DNA from: Hymenobacter lapidarius
GTDB taxonomy: Bacteria > Bacteroidota > Bacteroidia > Cytophagales > Hymenobacteraceae
Assembly (NCBI RefSeq): GCF_001816145.1
Contig: NZ_MDZB01000100.1
Coordinates: 1-59,326, forward strand
Direction: 5' to 3'
Length of the DNA: 59,326 nt
Below are positions 16,199-25,368 of this stretch, piece after piece. Under the pieces are notes generated by a model that did no database searches, was not told where the DNA came from, and saw only the letters and a list, made by a program, of their open reading frames with translations. Position numbers and translations under genes: made by a program. Position 1 is the first letter of the stretch. Every line of letters starts with the position of its first letter.

Positions 16199-16756
16199 AT
16201 GCGAGTCTACTTGTTCCTGCCCTTGGCCGCCGTTTTGCTCACGGCCTCTGCTTGCAAGAAAGACGAAATCGACGCGCTGCCCAAGGCCACGCAGTCGGGC
16301 AAGAACACGGGCGGCTGCCTGGTCAACGGCGAAGGGTTCGTGGCCGCCGAGTCGGGCGGCAGCCTGCTGAGCAACCCCACCCCGGCCCTAAGCGGGGGCT
16401 TCGCTTTTGACAGCGTGTACTACGTGAGCCTCAACGGCCGGTACCAGAATCGGCGGGCCACCATCCTGCTCTTTTTGCGCACCCGCGTGGCCGGCACCTA
16501 CCCGCTCAACCGAACCACTTCGTACTACCCGCAAGGTGACCCGCTTCAAATATTCAGCCACGCCACGGTGACCCTGGCTGGGTCGGGCGGGGAAACGTTT
16601 GTGACCAGCGCCCAACACACGGGGCAAGTGGTGCTGACCCGAATGGACAAACACGCCGACATCAGCGCCGGCACGTTCGAATTCACGGCAGCCAGCACGT
16701 TCGACCCGCGCAAAACCATCACCATCACCAAGGGCCGCTTCGACCGCCGGCAGTAG
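16199..16756 (+). CDS. Tandem lipoprotein paralogue 3
   Basis: This is a 185-residue predicted lipoprotein with lipobox TASACKKDE. Its first and last parts nearly match paralogue 2, but the middle (about 75-145) differs, including RTRVAGTYPLNRTTSYY in place of the paralogue 2 segment. An intrinsic terminator follows at 16834, so the three genes look like one transcribed block. Function unknown. Confidence 0.75.
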   Translation: MRVYLFLPLAAVLLTASACKKDEIDALPKATQSGKNTGGCLVNGEGFVAAESGGSLLSNPTPALSGGFAFDSVYYVSLNGRYQNRRATILLFLRTRVAGTYPLNRTTSYYPQGDPLQIFSHATVTLAGSGGETFVTSAQHTGQVVLTRMDKHADISAGTFEFTAASTFDPRKTITITKGRFDRRQ

Positions 16757-16833
16757 CACTTTCTTTCACCGTCGCTTCACGCTACTACCAGAGTCTGCTC
16801 ATTCACTTTGTTCATACGACTATTCAGTTAAGC

Positions 16834-16876
16834 AAAAAGAGGCCGTTCGCGCACTGCGAACCGGCCTCTTTTTTTC
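16834..16876. terminator. Bidirectional intrinsic terminator
   Basis: AAAAAGAGGCCG and CGGCCTCTTTTTT form the main stem with TTCGC/GCGAA inside. A and T tracts lie on either side. It ends the lipoprotein block (+) and the DUF2723 gene (-). Confidence 0.88.
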
Positions 16877-16892
16877 AACTACAACCCGCCTA

Positions 16893-19800
16893 TTAGCGCG
16901 GGTAAAATTGCTCCATCAGCCCGCGGGCCTTGGTGCTGCGGGCGGCGTCGCCGCTGCGCTCTGCCGCCTGGTACACGCTTTGCAGGCCCAGGAGGTAGCC
17001 GCGCTGGTCGTCTTCAAACAGGCTGGCGTCGGGCTTGGTGGCGTAGTAGGCCAGCATCTGCTCCGAGCGGCGCGTCATGGTGTCGAGAATTTCATCGGCC
17101 CGCTTCTTCTCGCCGCCGGCTACCAGCGCCGGTACCAGCTGCGGCGAGTAGTAGTCGTAGGGAATGGTGTTATCCGGCATCAGCTCCAGGGCCTTGACGG
17201 CCACTTCCCGGGCCTTGGCCACGTTGCCATCGGCCAGGTACGCCGTGGCCAGGCGGGCAAACTTGTCGCGGTAGTTGGCCGGGAAGCGCAGGTGGTTTTC
17301 GTCGTAGAAAATGGTGGGGTCCTGCAGGCCGCGGTACTGGAAATCCTTCAGCAGGTGCTGGTAGGTGATGTCCTTTTCCACGTAGCCTTCCTCGCCGCTG
17401 CGGGGGTCGTAGGCGGGGTCGCGTAGCGGTAGCAGGCGGTAGGCCATGCCTTCGAGCTGGAAGTAGGGCTGCAGGTTCATGTAGTCGCCGGGGTTCACTG
17501 TGGAGCTGAAGTAGATGGGGCGCTCCCAGTTATTGGTGGCAATCATGTCGAGAATCACCAGATTTTTCTTCTCAATGGCGCGCTTGCCCATGCTCCACTC
17601 CATGCGGGACACCAGCTGCTTCTCGCGGTCCTTGGGGATGATGCCCAGCTTCTTAACGGCCGCCGTGTCGATGGGCAGGTAGAAGTTCGGCGTGGGGAAC
17701 GACATCATGCCCGGGCCGCCTTCCTGGTACTGCACCTGCAGCAGCGGGTTGTTGTTCTGCACCAGCTGAATGAACTCCTTGAGGTTCACGCTCTGCACCG
17801 ACGGGTTGGCCGCGAACGGCAGCATGTCGTTGGTGCCCTGGGCGTACCGGTCTTCGCCCATGCTGATGGGGAACGGGGCCGACTTGTAGGAGCGGCGCTT
17901 CATCTGGGCAATGTACCAGTCGGTGTTCAGGTAGCTGAGCACGGCCACGCGCACGTCGGTCCGGATGCCTTCCACCTCCTGGGCGTACCAGAGTGGGAAG
18001 GTGTCGTTGTCGCCGTTGGTGAACAGAATGGCGTTCGGCGCGCAGCTATTGAGCAGGTTCTTGGCCGAGTCCACCGAGTTGTAGCGGTCGGAGCGGTTGT
18101 GGTCGTCCCAGCCCTGGGCCACCATAATGCCGGGGATGAGCAGGCCCGCCACCAGGGCCAGGCCGGCGCGCAGGCCGTCGGCCTTCACCACTTTGCGCAG
18201 CAGCTCGGCCAGGCCCAGCACGCCCAAGCCTATCCAAATGGCAAAGGCAAACGTGGCCCCCGTAAAGGTGTAGTCGCGCTCGCGCGGCTCACGCGGCGGC
18301 TGGTTGAGGTAGAACACAATGGCCAGGCCGGTCATCAGAAACAGCAGGCCGGTCACCCAGGCGTCTTTGCTGTTGCGGCGGCTCTGGAAATACAAGCCAA
18401 TGAGGCCCAGAATGAGCGGCAGGGCCAGGAAATTATTATGCGCCGGGCTCTCGCCAATGCGCGGCGGCAGATTGGCCGCGCTGGGGCTGAAGGGCGTGAC
18501 CACGCCCGCCTGCTGCACGTCGGACTCGCGCCCCACGTAGTTCCACATAAAGTAGCGCCAGAACATGTGGCCCATCTGGTAGCGGAACAGGAAGCCCAGG
18601 TTCTGGCCCATGCTGGGCTTCACGCCGTCCTGGATGTCCACCCACTTCTTGTAGTTGGCCACCTGGTCGGGCTCGTAGTTGTAGATGCGCGGCAGCAGCA
18701 TCTTGTCGCCGTCGGGGTAGCCGGCTTCCTGCTGGCGGGGCAGAATTTCCTTGTAGGTGCCAGTTTTCAGGTCGCGGGCGTAGCGGGGGGTGCCTTCCTC
18801 GTAGTGGTCGGGCTGCGAAAACAGGTGCGGGCCGTAGAGCAGAGGCCGCGAGCCGTACTGCTCGCGCTTCAGGTAGCTTACAAACGAAAGGACGTTCTCG
18901 GGGTCGTTTTCGTTGATGGTGGGCTTAAATGAGCTGCGAATCGGCACGATGAGGTAGCTCGAATACCCAATTAGGATAAACACGAAGCACAACATGACCG
19001 TGTTCAGCAGCTGGCTGCGGCGCTGAACCGACTGCCGGAAGCCAACGTAAATCAGGCCCGCAAACAGCACCAGGAAGAGTATTAGACCCGAGTTGAAGGG
19101 CAGGCCGATGGTGTTGACGAAGAATACCTCAAACGAGCCGGCCAGCGTGGGCAGGCCCGGAATGATGCCCACCATGATGGACGCTACAATCACCATGCTC
19201 ACCACCAGTACTATAATGCCTCCTTTGGTAGTAGGATTGGCCGTGCGGCGGTAGTAGTAGATAAAGCCCAGAGCCGGCAGCGTGAGCAGGTTCAGCAAGT
19301 GCACGCCGATGCTCAGGCCAATGACGTAGGCAATGAGGATGAGCCACTTGTCGGAGTCGGCCTCGCTGGCGTGGGCTTCCCACTTGAGCATTATCCAGAC
19401 CACGGCCGCCGTGCAAAGGGCCGACATGGCGTATACCTCGCCCTCCACGGCATTAAACCAGAACGAGTCGGAGAAGGCAAAGGCCAGGGCTCCCACCACG
19501 CCCGCGCTCAGTATGAGCAGGGTCTGGGAGCTGCTGGGCTCCACCGATTCGGCGGCCAGGCTGTTGGTGGCGGCGTCGCCGCGCAGCACCAGCTTACGGG
19601 CCATGCGGGTGATAATCCAGAAGAGAAACAACACCGTGAAGGCGCTGCTCAGGCCCGACAGAGCGTTGATGAGCACCGCCACCTTGGTCACGTCACCAAA
19701 CGCGAGCAGCGACATCATGCGGCCCAGCAGCAGGAAGGTAGGCGCGCCGGGGGGGTGCGGCACCAGTAGCTTATAAGAGCAGGCTATGAACTCGCCGCAG

Positions 19801-19904
19801 TCCCAAAACGAAGCGGTGGGCTCCAGGGTGAGGAAGTACGTGGCGGCAGCAATGGCGAAAACGAGCCAGCCAACGAGGTTATTCAGGCTTTTGAAGGAAC
19901 GCAT
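16893..19904 (-). CDS. DUF2723 (TMEM260-like) membrane glycosyltransferase
   Basis: This is a 1003-residue multi-pass protein of the DUF2723 family, related to the animal O-mannosyltransferase TMEM260. The N-terminal DUF2723 motif is AATYFLTLEPTASFWDCGEF, followed by LLVPHPPGAPTFLLLGRM. About ten to twelve membrane helices follow, then a soluble C-terminal half with TPR-like helices. The probable role is transfer of a sugar to exported proteins at the inner membrane; this is inferred from the family. ATG at 19904 is chosen because it directly precedes the first helix. A TACTTTTG box lies at 19988-19995. Confidence 0.85.
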   Translation of the reverse strand: MRSFKSLNNLVGWLVFAIAAATYFLTLEPTASFWDCGEFIACSYKLLVPHPPGAPTFLLLGRMMSLLAFGDVTKVAVLINALSGLSSAFTVLFLFWIITRMARKLVLRGDAATNSLAAESVEPSSSQTLLILSAGVVGALAFAFSDSFWFNAVEGEVYAMSALCTAAVVWIMLKWEAHASEADSDKWLILIAYVIGLSIGVHLLNLLTLPALGFIYYYRRTANPTTKGGIIVLVVSMVIVASIMVGIIPGLPTLAGSFEVFFVNTIGLPFNSGLILFLVLFAGLIYVGFRQSVQRRSQLLNTVMLCFVFILIGYSSYLIVPIRSSFKPTINENDPENVLSFVSYLKREQYGSRPLLYGPHLFSQPDHYEEGTPRYARDLKTGTYKEILPRQQEAGYPDGDKMLLPRIYNYEPDQVANYKKWVDIQDGVKPSMGQNLGFLFRYQMGHMFWRYFMWNYVGRESDVQQAGVVTPFSPSAANLPPRIGESPAHNNFLALPLILGLIGLYFQSRRNSKDAWVTGLLFLMTGLAIVFYLNQPPREPRERDYTFTGATFAFAIWIGLGVLGLAELLRKVVKADGLRAGLALVAGLLIPGIMVAQGWDDHNRSDRYNSVDSAKNLLNSCAPNAILFTNGDNDTFPLWYAQEVEGIRTDVRVAVLSYLNTDWYIAQMKRRSYKSAPFPISMGEDRYAQGTNDMLPFAANPSVQSVNLKEFIQLVQNNNPLLQVQYQEGGPGMMSFPTPNFYLPIDTAAVKKLGIIPKDREKQLVSRMEWSMGKRAIEKKNLVILDMIATNNWERPIYFSSTVNPGDYMNLQPYFQLEGMAYRLLPLRDPAYDPRSGEEGYVEKDITYQHLLKDFQYRGLQDPTIFYDENHLRFPANYRDKFARLATAYLADGNVAKAREVAVKALELMPDNTIPYDYYSPQLVPALVAGGEKKRADEILDTMTRRSEQMLAYYATKPDASLFEDDQRGYLLGLQSVYQAAERSGDAARSTKARGLMEQFYPR

Positions 19905-19987
19905 AGAATCAGAAAGAGCGCAGGCCCCAACGGCCAACGCAGCAGGCAGAGGGTCGGGAAACGAAAGTTGGGAAAGTAGCTAAAGGT

Positions 19988-20012
19988 CAAAAGTAGGCAT
20001 TGCAACGTTGCA
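19988..20012 (-). promoter_or_regulatory. Promoter of the DUF2723 gene with adjacent palindrome
   Basis: On the minus strand TACTTTTG (19995-19988) matches TAnnTTTG. A perfect 12-bp palindrome, TGCAACGTTGCA, lies at 20001-20012, just upstream and inside the expected promoter spacer, where an operator could sit. No -33 TTTG is evident. Confidence 0.5.
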
Positions 20013-20126
20013 GTTGCACGATGTTCGGGCTCCATATTTTTGGGCTAATCAGCGCCCTGGTCCGCGCCGTCCTCGCAGCAAGCCGGGACCAAGCCCCCGA
20101 TGCGGCCGCCGAACAGGCCAAAAACA

Positions 20127-20153
20127 CGAAAAGCAGCCATAAGCTGCTTTTCG
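20127..20153 (-). terminator. Terminator of the cupredoxin gene
   Basis: CGAAAAGCAGC (20127-20137) and GCTGCTTTTCG (20143-20153) form a perfect 11-bp stem with T/A tracts. It lies 23 bases after the cupredoxin stop on the minus strand. Confidence 0.75.
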
Positions 20154-20175
20154 TTTCTCGATCCCAAAAAAAAGG

Positions 20176-20823
20176 TCAGTTCTGCAGCACCAGCCGCTTG
20201 GTAGAGGCCACTTTGCCGTCTACCACCAAGCTGTAGAAGTACACGCCGGCGCGCAGGTTGCTCAGGTCCACGGGCAGGCCGGCGGCGGTGAGCTCCGGCT
20301 TGAGGGCGATGGTGCGCACCTCCTGCCCGATGATGTTGCTCACGCGCAGCTTGTAGTCGGCGCCAGGCTTCTGGTTCAGCTGCACCGTTATCTGGCCGCG
20401 GGTGGGGTTGGGGTACACGTTGAGGGTGATGCCTGCCGTACGCGCATCGAGCGCGGCCGAAGGGGTGGCCACCACCGTCAGCACGCCGTATTGCCCGAAG
20501 CCGGGTGCGCCGTGGGCTTGGCAGTGGTACGGAAACACGCCCGGGGTGTTGAAGGTGATGGAGCGCGTCTTATTGGCGTTATCCATCGCAAAAGTGGGCC
20601 AAGCGGCAATGTCCGATACCGTGGGGTGGCTGGACTGGCCCACGTAGCTCCAGGTCACCACATCGCCCAGGCTGATGGTGCGCAGGTCGGAAACCCCCGT
20701 GGTGTTGCCTGGGCCGCGGTAATAGTTGTCACCCACCAGAATGGTGATGTTGGCCGCTACCGACGGCACCAGCGGCAAAGCCAGCAAGGCGAAGAAGGCA
20801 ACAAACTGCGTAAAGAGTTTCAT
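20176..20823 (-). CDS. Plastocyanin/azurin-like copper protein with T9SS sorting domain
   Basis: This is a 215-residue exported protein with a signal peptide (FVAFFALLALPLVPSVAA). The cupredoxin domain (about 25-125) has the His ligand in SSHPTVSD and the C-terminal Cys-His pair in FPYHCQAHGAPGFGQYG. A type A C-terminal sorting domain follows (VYPNPTRGQITVQL to GKVASTKRLVLQN). Copper binding and T9SS export are inferred from these motifs. A small redox protein delivered to the cell surface by T9SS is noteworthy. ATG at 20823 places the signal peptide at the start. Confidence 0.85.
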   Translation of the reverse strand: MKLFTQFVAFFALLALPLVPSVAANITILVGDNYYRGPGNTTGVSDLRTISLGDVVTWSYVGQSSHPTVSDIAAWPTFAMDNANKTRSITFNTPGVFPYHCQAHGAPGFGQYGVLTVVATPSAALDARTAGITLNVYPNPTRGQITVQLNQKPGADYKLRVSNIIGQEVRTIALKPELTAAGLPVDLSNLRAGVYFYSLVVDGKVASTKRLVLQN

Positions 20824-21081
20824 ATCGAAAGCAGAAAAAGGTGAGCCAAAAAGGGCAGAAGCCCGAATAGGACAAAGACAAGCACCGTGCCGGAATCGTC
20901 CCCGCAACATAGAACTAACGCAAGGCGCCGCCCAACGGATTGATAGACTATCAAAGGAGCCAAAAGTTGTTTGGCCAGTGAATAAATATCCCAGTAGGAA
21001 GCCCGCCGGATGCCCGCGCGATTAATTTATTTAAAAATTTAAACGCTCGGAACCTCGATGCCAAAAAGGCCGGAAAGGTTG

Positions 21082-21840
21082 CTACAGGTGCCGGATTTCT
21101 TGCATGCCGAAGCGCCGCAGCTCGTTTCCGACCGCTACGGCCAAGCGGCCGTCTTCTTCCACCCCGACAATCTGGCCACTCACCTGCCGGCCCTCCACCA
21201 AAAATAAATGCGTCTCCTGGTAGCGGTAGAGCGCCTGCAGGTACGCCTGCCGCAGCTGCCCCACCTGCCCGGCCCGTAGCTGCAGGTAGCGCCGCTCCAG
21301 GCACTCCAGCAGGCGCGCCGCCAGCACCTCGCGGGCATAGGCGCGCCCCGTGAGCTGGCTGAGAGAAGTAGCCGTGGGCAACGCAAACTGCTGTTGGTTG
21401 ATATTCAGCCCAATACCAATGACGCTGTGTTGAATCTTTGTGCCGCTCAGGCTGTTTTCAATGAGCACGCCGCCCAGCTTTTGGTCGCCGTAGTACAAGT
21501 CATTGGGCCATTTTAGCTTGAGTTTGGGGCTGGCGCCGAGCAGCGCGCTGGCCCAGTCGTGCAGGCCCAGGGCCACCGCCTGACTCAATAAAAACTGCTG
21601 GGCGGCGGCCAGGAACGTGGGTTGCCACACCACCGAAAGCATCAGGTTTTCGGCGGGAGCGGCCTCCCACTGGTTGCCGCGCTGGCCCCGGCCAGCGGTC
21701 TGAAAGTCCGTAATTACGGTGCAGCCGTCGCTGGCCCGGTTTTGGACTATGAGGGCCTGGGCCTCCGTGTTGGTGGAGGCGCACGCCGGCAACCACAGCA
21801 ATTGCTGGCCCGTGAACAAGGTTTGGGGGGTAACAACCAC
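21082..21840 (-). CDS. birA: Biotin-[acetyl-CoA carboxylase] ligase
   Basis: This enzyme attaches biotin to the biotin carboxyl carrier protein. Motifs are LPACASTNTEAQAL, FQTAGRGQRGNQWEA, KLKWPNDLYYGDQKLGGVLIE and IGIGLNINQ. A small C-terminal domain ends at QEIRHL. There is no N-terminal repressor domain, so it is a stand-alone ligase. No ATG fits: a GTG at 21840 gives a normal N-terminus and a TTG at 21885 is an alternative. It is divergent from rsfS with under 70 bases between them. Confidence 0.85.
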   Translation of the reverse strand: MVVTPQTLFTGQQLLWLPACASTNTEAQALIVQNRASDGCTVITDFQTAGRGQRGNQWEAAPAENLMLSVVWQPTFLAAAQQFLLSQAVALGLHDWASALLGASPKLKLKWPNDLYYGDQKLGGVLIENSLSGTKIQHSVIGIGLNINQQQFALPTATSLSQLTGRAYAREVLAARLLECLERRYLQLRAGQVGQLRQAYLQALYRYQETHLFLVEGRQVSGQIVGVEEDGRLAVAVGNELRRFGMQEIRHL

Positions 21841-21907
21841 TTCCTTCTTTCGCGTTTCGTTAACTTCGTAGACTTTCGGCTGCAAAGCTCAAACCTAATA
21901 CCTCAAT

Positions 21908-22288
21908 ATGAAAAGCACGTTGGTCCGTCAGGATTCAGACACATTGGCAGATTTGGTCATCCGCGGGATGCAGGACAAGAAGGCGTCCGACATCGTGGTG
22001 CTGAATTTGAAAGAGCTCAAAAACGCCGTTGCCGACTATTTTATCATCTGCTCGGCCAATTCCGATACCCAGATTGATGCTGTGGCCCGCTCGGTGGAAG
22101 AAGAAATTGAAAAAGTAACCGGCGAAAGTCCCTGGCAAACCGAAGGCCGCACCAACCGCGAGTGGGTGCTGCTGGACTACGTCGACGTGGTGGTGCACGT
22201 GTTCCTGCGCGACCGCCGCAAGTTCTACGCCCTCGAAGAGCTGTGGGGCGACGCCGACATCAGCTACATCGAAGCCGAGCCGGCCTAA
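21908..22288 (+). CDS. rsfS: Ribosome silencing factor RsfS
   Basis: This 126-residue RsfS/Iojap protein binds uL14 on the 50S subunit and blocks subunit joining in starvation. Family segments are DKKASDIVVLNLKELKNAVADYF, the conserved SANSDTQIDAVARSVEEE, EGRTNREWVLLDYVDVVVHVF and FYALEELWGDA. It is followed by ftsH after 114 bases, a common order in Bacteroidota. Confidence 0.93.
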   Translation: MKSTLVRQDSDTLADLVIRGMQDKKASDIVVLNLKELKNAVADYFIICSANSDTQIDAVARSVEEEIEKVTGESPWQTEGRTNREWVLLDYVDVVVHVFLRDRRKFYALEELWGDADISYIEAEPA

Positions 22289-22402
22289 TTGCGCCAGCCC
22301 GGTTAAAATAAATACGCTGGTGAAGCGTCTACTCCAATCCGAACATTTGCTTTCGGCGGGGTGTTGGGCCTGTAGTTATACCTGATTTAACTAGCTATTT
22401 TC

Positions 22403-24529
22403 ATGTCGGATAAAAATCCTAATAACAATAAGAAAAAGAAGCCCCTGATGCCCGCGCCCAATCCCCGGCCCGGCATGCAACTGTGGGTGTTGGCTGGCTT
22501 GCTGTTGTTTCTGATGGGGGTGATGTGGGTGAACAACACCAACTCGCCTACCAAAATCAACCAGCAGCGCTTCGAGCAGATGCTCACGGCGAGCGACGTG
22601 CGCGAAATCACCGTCATCAACGAGAAGATGGTAGAGGTGAGCCTCAAGCCCGAGGCCCTGCGCAAAACCGAGTACGCCCGGGAGCTCACGCGCCGCACCC
22701 CGTTTGGCACGGCCACTACCGGCGCGCAGTTCTACTTCCCCATCGTGGACGCCAAGGCGTTCCAGGAGAAGCTGGAAGAGCTGCAGAAGGACGTGCCGGC
22801 TACCCAGCGCCTGCCGCTCAACATTGATTCCCGCCAGAGCCCCGGCGACTACATCGGCACCTACGGCTTCATCATTCTGATGATTGTCGGCTTCTGGTTC
22901 CTGATGCGCCGCATGGGCAGCGCCGGTGGCCCCGGCGGCCAGATTTTCAGCATCGGCAAGAGCAAGGCCGCGCTGTTTGAAGGCGGCGACAAGGTGAAAA
23001 TCACGTTCAAAGACGTGGCTGGCCTTGAGGAAGCCAAGGAAGAAGTGCAGGAGATTGTGGAGTTCCTCAAGAACCCCAGCAAGTTCACCATTCTGGGTGG
23101 TAAAATCCCCAAGGGTGCCTTGCTGGTAGGCCCTCCCGGTACCGGCAAAACGCTGTTGGCCAAGGCCGTAGCCGGCGAGGCCGACGTGCCGTTCTTCTCG
23201 CTCTCGGGCTCCGACTTTGTGGAGATGTTTGTGGGTGTGGGTGCGGCCCGGGTGCGCGACTTGTTTAAGCAAGCCAAAGCCAAGGCGCCCTGCATCATCT
23301 TTATTGATGAGATTGACGCCGTGGGCCGTAGCCGTTCGCGCGGCTCCACGCCCGGCGGCAACGACGAGCGCGAGAACACGCTGAACTCGCTGCTGGTGGA
23401 AATGGACGGTTTTGGTACCGACTCCGGGGTTATCATCCTCGCCGCTACCAACCGCCCTGATACCCTAGACTCCGCATTGCTGCGCCCCGGTCGTTTCGAC
23501 CGTCAAATCAGCATCGACAAGCCGGACATTAACGGCCGCACCGAGATTTTCCAGGTGCACCTGAAGCCGCTGACGCTGGGCCCCGACGTGGACGCCCGCC
23601 GCCTCTCGGCGCAGACGCCCGGCTTTGCCGGCGCCGAGATTGCCAACGTCTGCAACGAAGCGGCCCTGATTGCCGCCCGCCGCGACAAGAAATTCATCAC
23701 CGACCAGGACTTCACCGACGCTATTGACCGCGTGATTGGAGGCTTGGAGAAGAAAAACAAAATCATTTCGCCCGGCGAGAAGCGCATTGTGGCTTACCAC
23801 GAAGCCGGCCATGCCATCGCGGGTTGGTTCCTGGAGCACGTCGACCCGCTGGTGAAGGTGAGCATTGTGCCCCGCGGTGTGGCGGCCCTCGGTTACGCGC
23901 AGTACCTGCCCAAGGAGCAGTTCCTGTACAACACCGAGCAGCTAATTGACGAGATGTGCATGGCCCTGGGTGGCCGGGCCGCCGAGGAGCTGGTGTTTGG
24001 TAAGATTTCTACCGGCGCCCTGAGCGACCTGGAGCGCATCACCAAAATGGCCTACTCCATCGTGACGATGTACGGCATGAACGCCAAGCTCGGCAACGTG
24101 TCGTTCTACGACTCCAAGGGCCAGAGCGAGTACGGTTTCTCGAAGCCGTATTCGGAAGCCACGTCGCAGCTGATTGACGAAGAAGTTCGGACCATCATCG
24201 AAAACGCCTACACCCGCACCAAGGAGCTGCTCACCGAGCGCCGCCACGAGTTGGAAGTAGTGGCCAAGGAGCTGCTGGAAAAGGAAGTACTTCAACAGGA
24301 AGACCTGACCCGTCTGGTCGGCCCGCGCCCCTTTGACACCCAAACCAACTACCAGGCCCACATGGCTGGCACTGACCGCAGCGAAACCGCCTCGGAAGTG
24401 CGCGGCGAGCAAGCCGCCGCCGGTGTCATCAGCGACCTGCCCGACCTGCACCTGCCCGGCATCGACGACGACCGTTCGACGCGTCCCGGCACCGATGTGG
24501 AAGCCGGTAGCGCCGCTTCGCCTATGTAA
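22403..24529 (+). CDS. ftsH: ATP-dependent zinc metalloprotease FtsH
   Basis: This is a 708-residue membrane-anchored AAA+ protease. It has two transmembrane helices (about 26-43 and 153-171) around a small periplasmic domain. The AAA module has Walker A GPPGTGKT (243-250), Walker B IIFIDEID and [12 protein letters not shown]. The peptidase zinc site is H466-E467-A-G-H470, with a later ligand in the [12 protein letters not shown] region. The C-terminal tail is acidic. The length is normal. An intrinsic terminator follows. Confidence 0.96.
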   Translation: MSDKNPNNNKKKKPLMPAPNPRPGMQLWVLAGLLLFLMGVMWVNNTNSPTKINQQRFEQMLTASDVREITVINEKMVEVSLKPEALRKTEYARELTRRTPFGTATTGAQFYFPIVDAKAFQEKLEELQKDVPATQRLPLNIDSRQSPGDYIGTYGFIILMIVGFWFLMRRMGSAGGPGGQIFSIGKSKAALFEGGDKVKITFKDVAGLEEAKEEVQEIVEFLKNPSKFTILGGKIPKGALLVGPPGTGKTLLAKAVAGEADVPFFSLSGSDFVEMFVGVGAARVRDLFKQAKAKAPCIIFIDEIDAVGRSRSRGSTPGGNDERENTLNSLLVEMDGFGTDSGVIILAATNRPDTLDSALLRPGRFDRQISIDKPDINGRTEIFQVHLKPLTLGPDVDARRLSAQTPGFAGAEIANVCNEAALIAARRDKKFITDQDFTDAIDRVIGGLEKKNKIISPGEKRIVAYHEAGHAIAGWFLEHVDPLVKVSIVPRGVAALGYAQYLPKEQFLYNTEQLIDEMCMALGGRAAEELVFGKISTGALSDLERITKMAYSIVTMYGMNAKLGNVSFYDSKGQSEYGFSKPYSEATSQLIDEEVRTIIENAYTRTKELLTERRHELEVVAKELLEKEVLQQEDLTRLVGPRPFDTQTNYQAHMAGTDRSETASEVRGEQAAAGVISDLPDLHLPGIDDDRSTRPGTDVEAGSAASPM

Positions 24530-24548
24530 GCTGATGCTTCTTGCATTT

Positions 24549-24580
24549 AAAAAAGCCAGCCCGCAACGGCTGGCTTTTTT
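24549..24580 (+). terminator. Terminator of ftsH
   Basis: AGCCAGCC (24554-24561) and GGCTGGCT (24568-24575) form a perfect 8-bp stem with a T6-7 tract. Confidence 0.9.
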
Positions 24581-24623
24581 TGTGGGCTTTGCGGGTCCTG
24601 CGCGCTACTATTGCCGGGCCGGT

Positions 24624-24631
24624 TACCTTTG
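24624..24631 (+). promoter_or_regulatory. Bacteroidota -7 box of the LUD gene
   Basis: TACCTTTG matches TAnnTTTG exactly, 28 bases before the ATG at 24660. No well-spaced -33 TTTG is seen. Confidence 0.55.
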
Positions 24632-24659
24632 GGGCATTCGTTCACCAGCTTCCCTTTCC

Positions 24660-25322
24660 ATGGCAGAATCATCGCGCGAGGCCATTCTGACCCGCATCCG
24701 CCAGGGCTTGGCGCAGCCTGCGCCGCTGCCGCCCCGGCCCGATTTTGCCGCGCCCGTGCACCCTCCGCTCACCAACTCCGACGCGGTGGTGGCGTTTGCC
24801 GAGAGCTTCCAGCGCGTGGGCGGCGAGTTCTACTACTGCGAGTCGCTGGCGCACCTGGCCGAGCAGCTGGCGGCATTTCAGAAGCGCCAGCAGGTGGGGG
24901 CGCCTTACGTGTGGGAGCCCGCGCTGCAGGCCCTGCTGCAGGCGGCTGGGGTTGCCTACTTGGCCGATGAAACCCGGTTTGTGGAGCAGGCTGACCTAGG
25001 GCTGACGTCCTGCGAAGCCTTGGTGGCCCGCACGGGCAGCATTCTGGTGGCCGCTGCTACGGCCAGCGGCCGCCGCCTGAGCATCTACCCCGACCAGCAT
25101 TTGGTAGTGGCTCGACCCAGCCAAGTGGTGGCCGAAATCGGCGATGCCCTGCGCGTGGTGCAGGCCCGGTACGGCGAGCAGATGCCCTCGATGGTGTCGC
25201 TCACCACCGGGCCTAGCCGCACCGCCGACATTGAGAAAACGCTGGTGCTGGGCGCCCACGGCCCGCGCCGCCTCGTGTTGTTTCTGCTGGAAGACGACGA
25301 GTTTGCGGCGCTTGCCAATTAA
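24660..25322 (+). CDS. LUD domain protein (LutC/YkgG type)
   Basis: This is a 220-residue LUD-domain protein, the family of lactate-utilisation subunit LutC. Family features are the N-terminal helix (SREAILTRIRQGLAQP), ALVARTGSILVAAATASGRRLSIYPDQHLVV and SLTTGPSRTADIEKTLVLGAHGPR. No lutA/lutB neighbours are present in the window, so a lactate role is not shown. It overlaps nothing and lies 46 bases before lpxH. Confidence 0.82.
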   Translation: MAESSREAILTRIRQGLAQPAPLPPRPDFAAPVHPPLTNSDAVVAFAESFQRVGGEFYYCESLAHLAEQLAAFQKRQQVGAPYVWEPALQALLQAAGVAYLADETRFVEQADLGLTSCEALVARTGSILVAAATASGRRLSIYPDQHLVVARPSQVVAEIGDALRVVQARYGEQMPSMVSLTTGPSRTADIEKTLVLGAHGPRRLVLFLLEDDEFAALAN

Positions 25323-25368
25323 AGAGCCGGAATTACCCACGCTCAACTACTTACCCTATGCTGATTGC

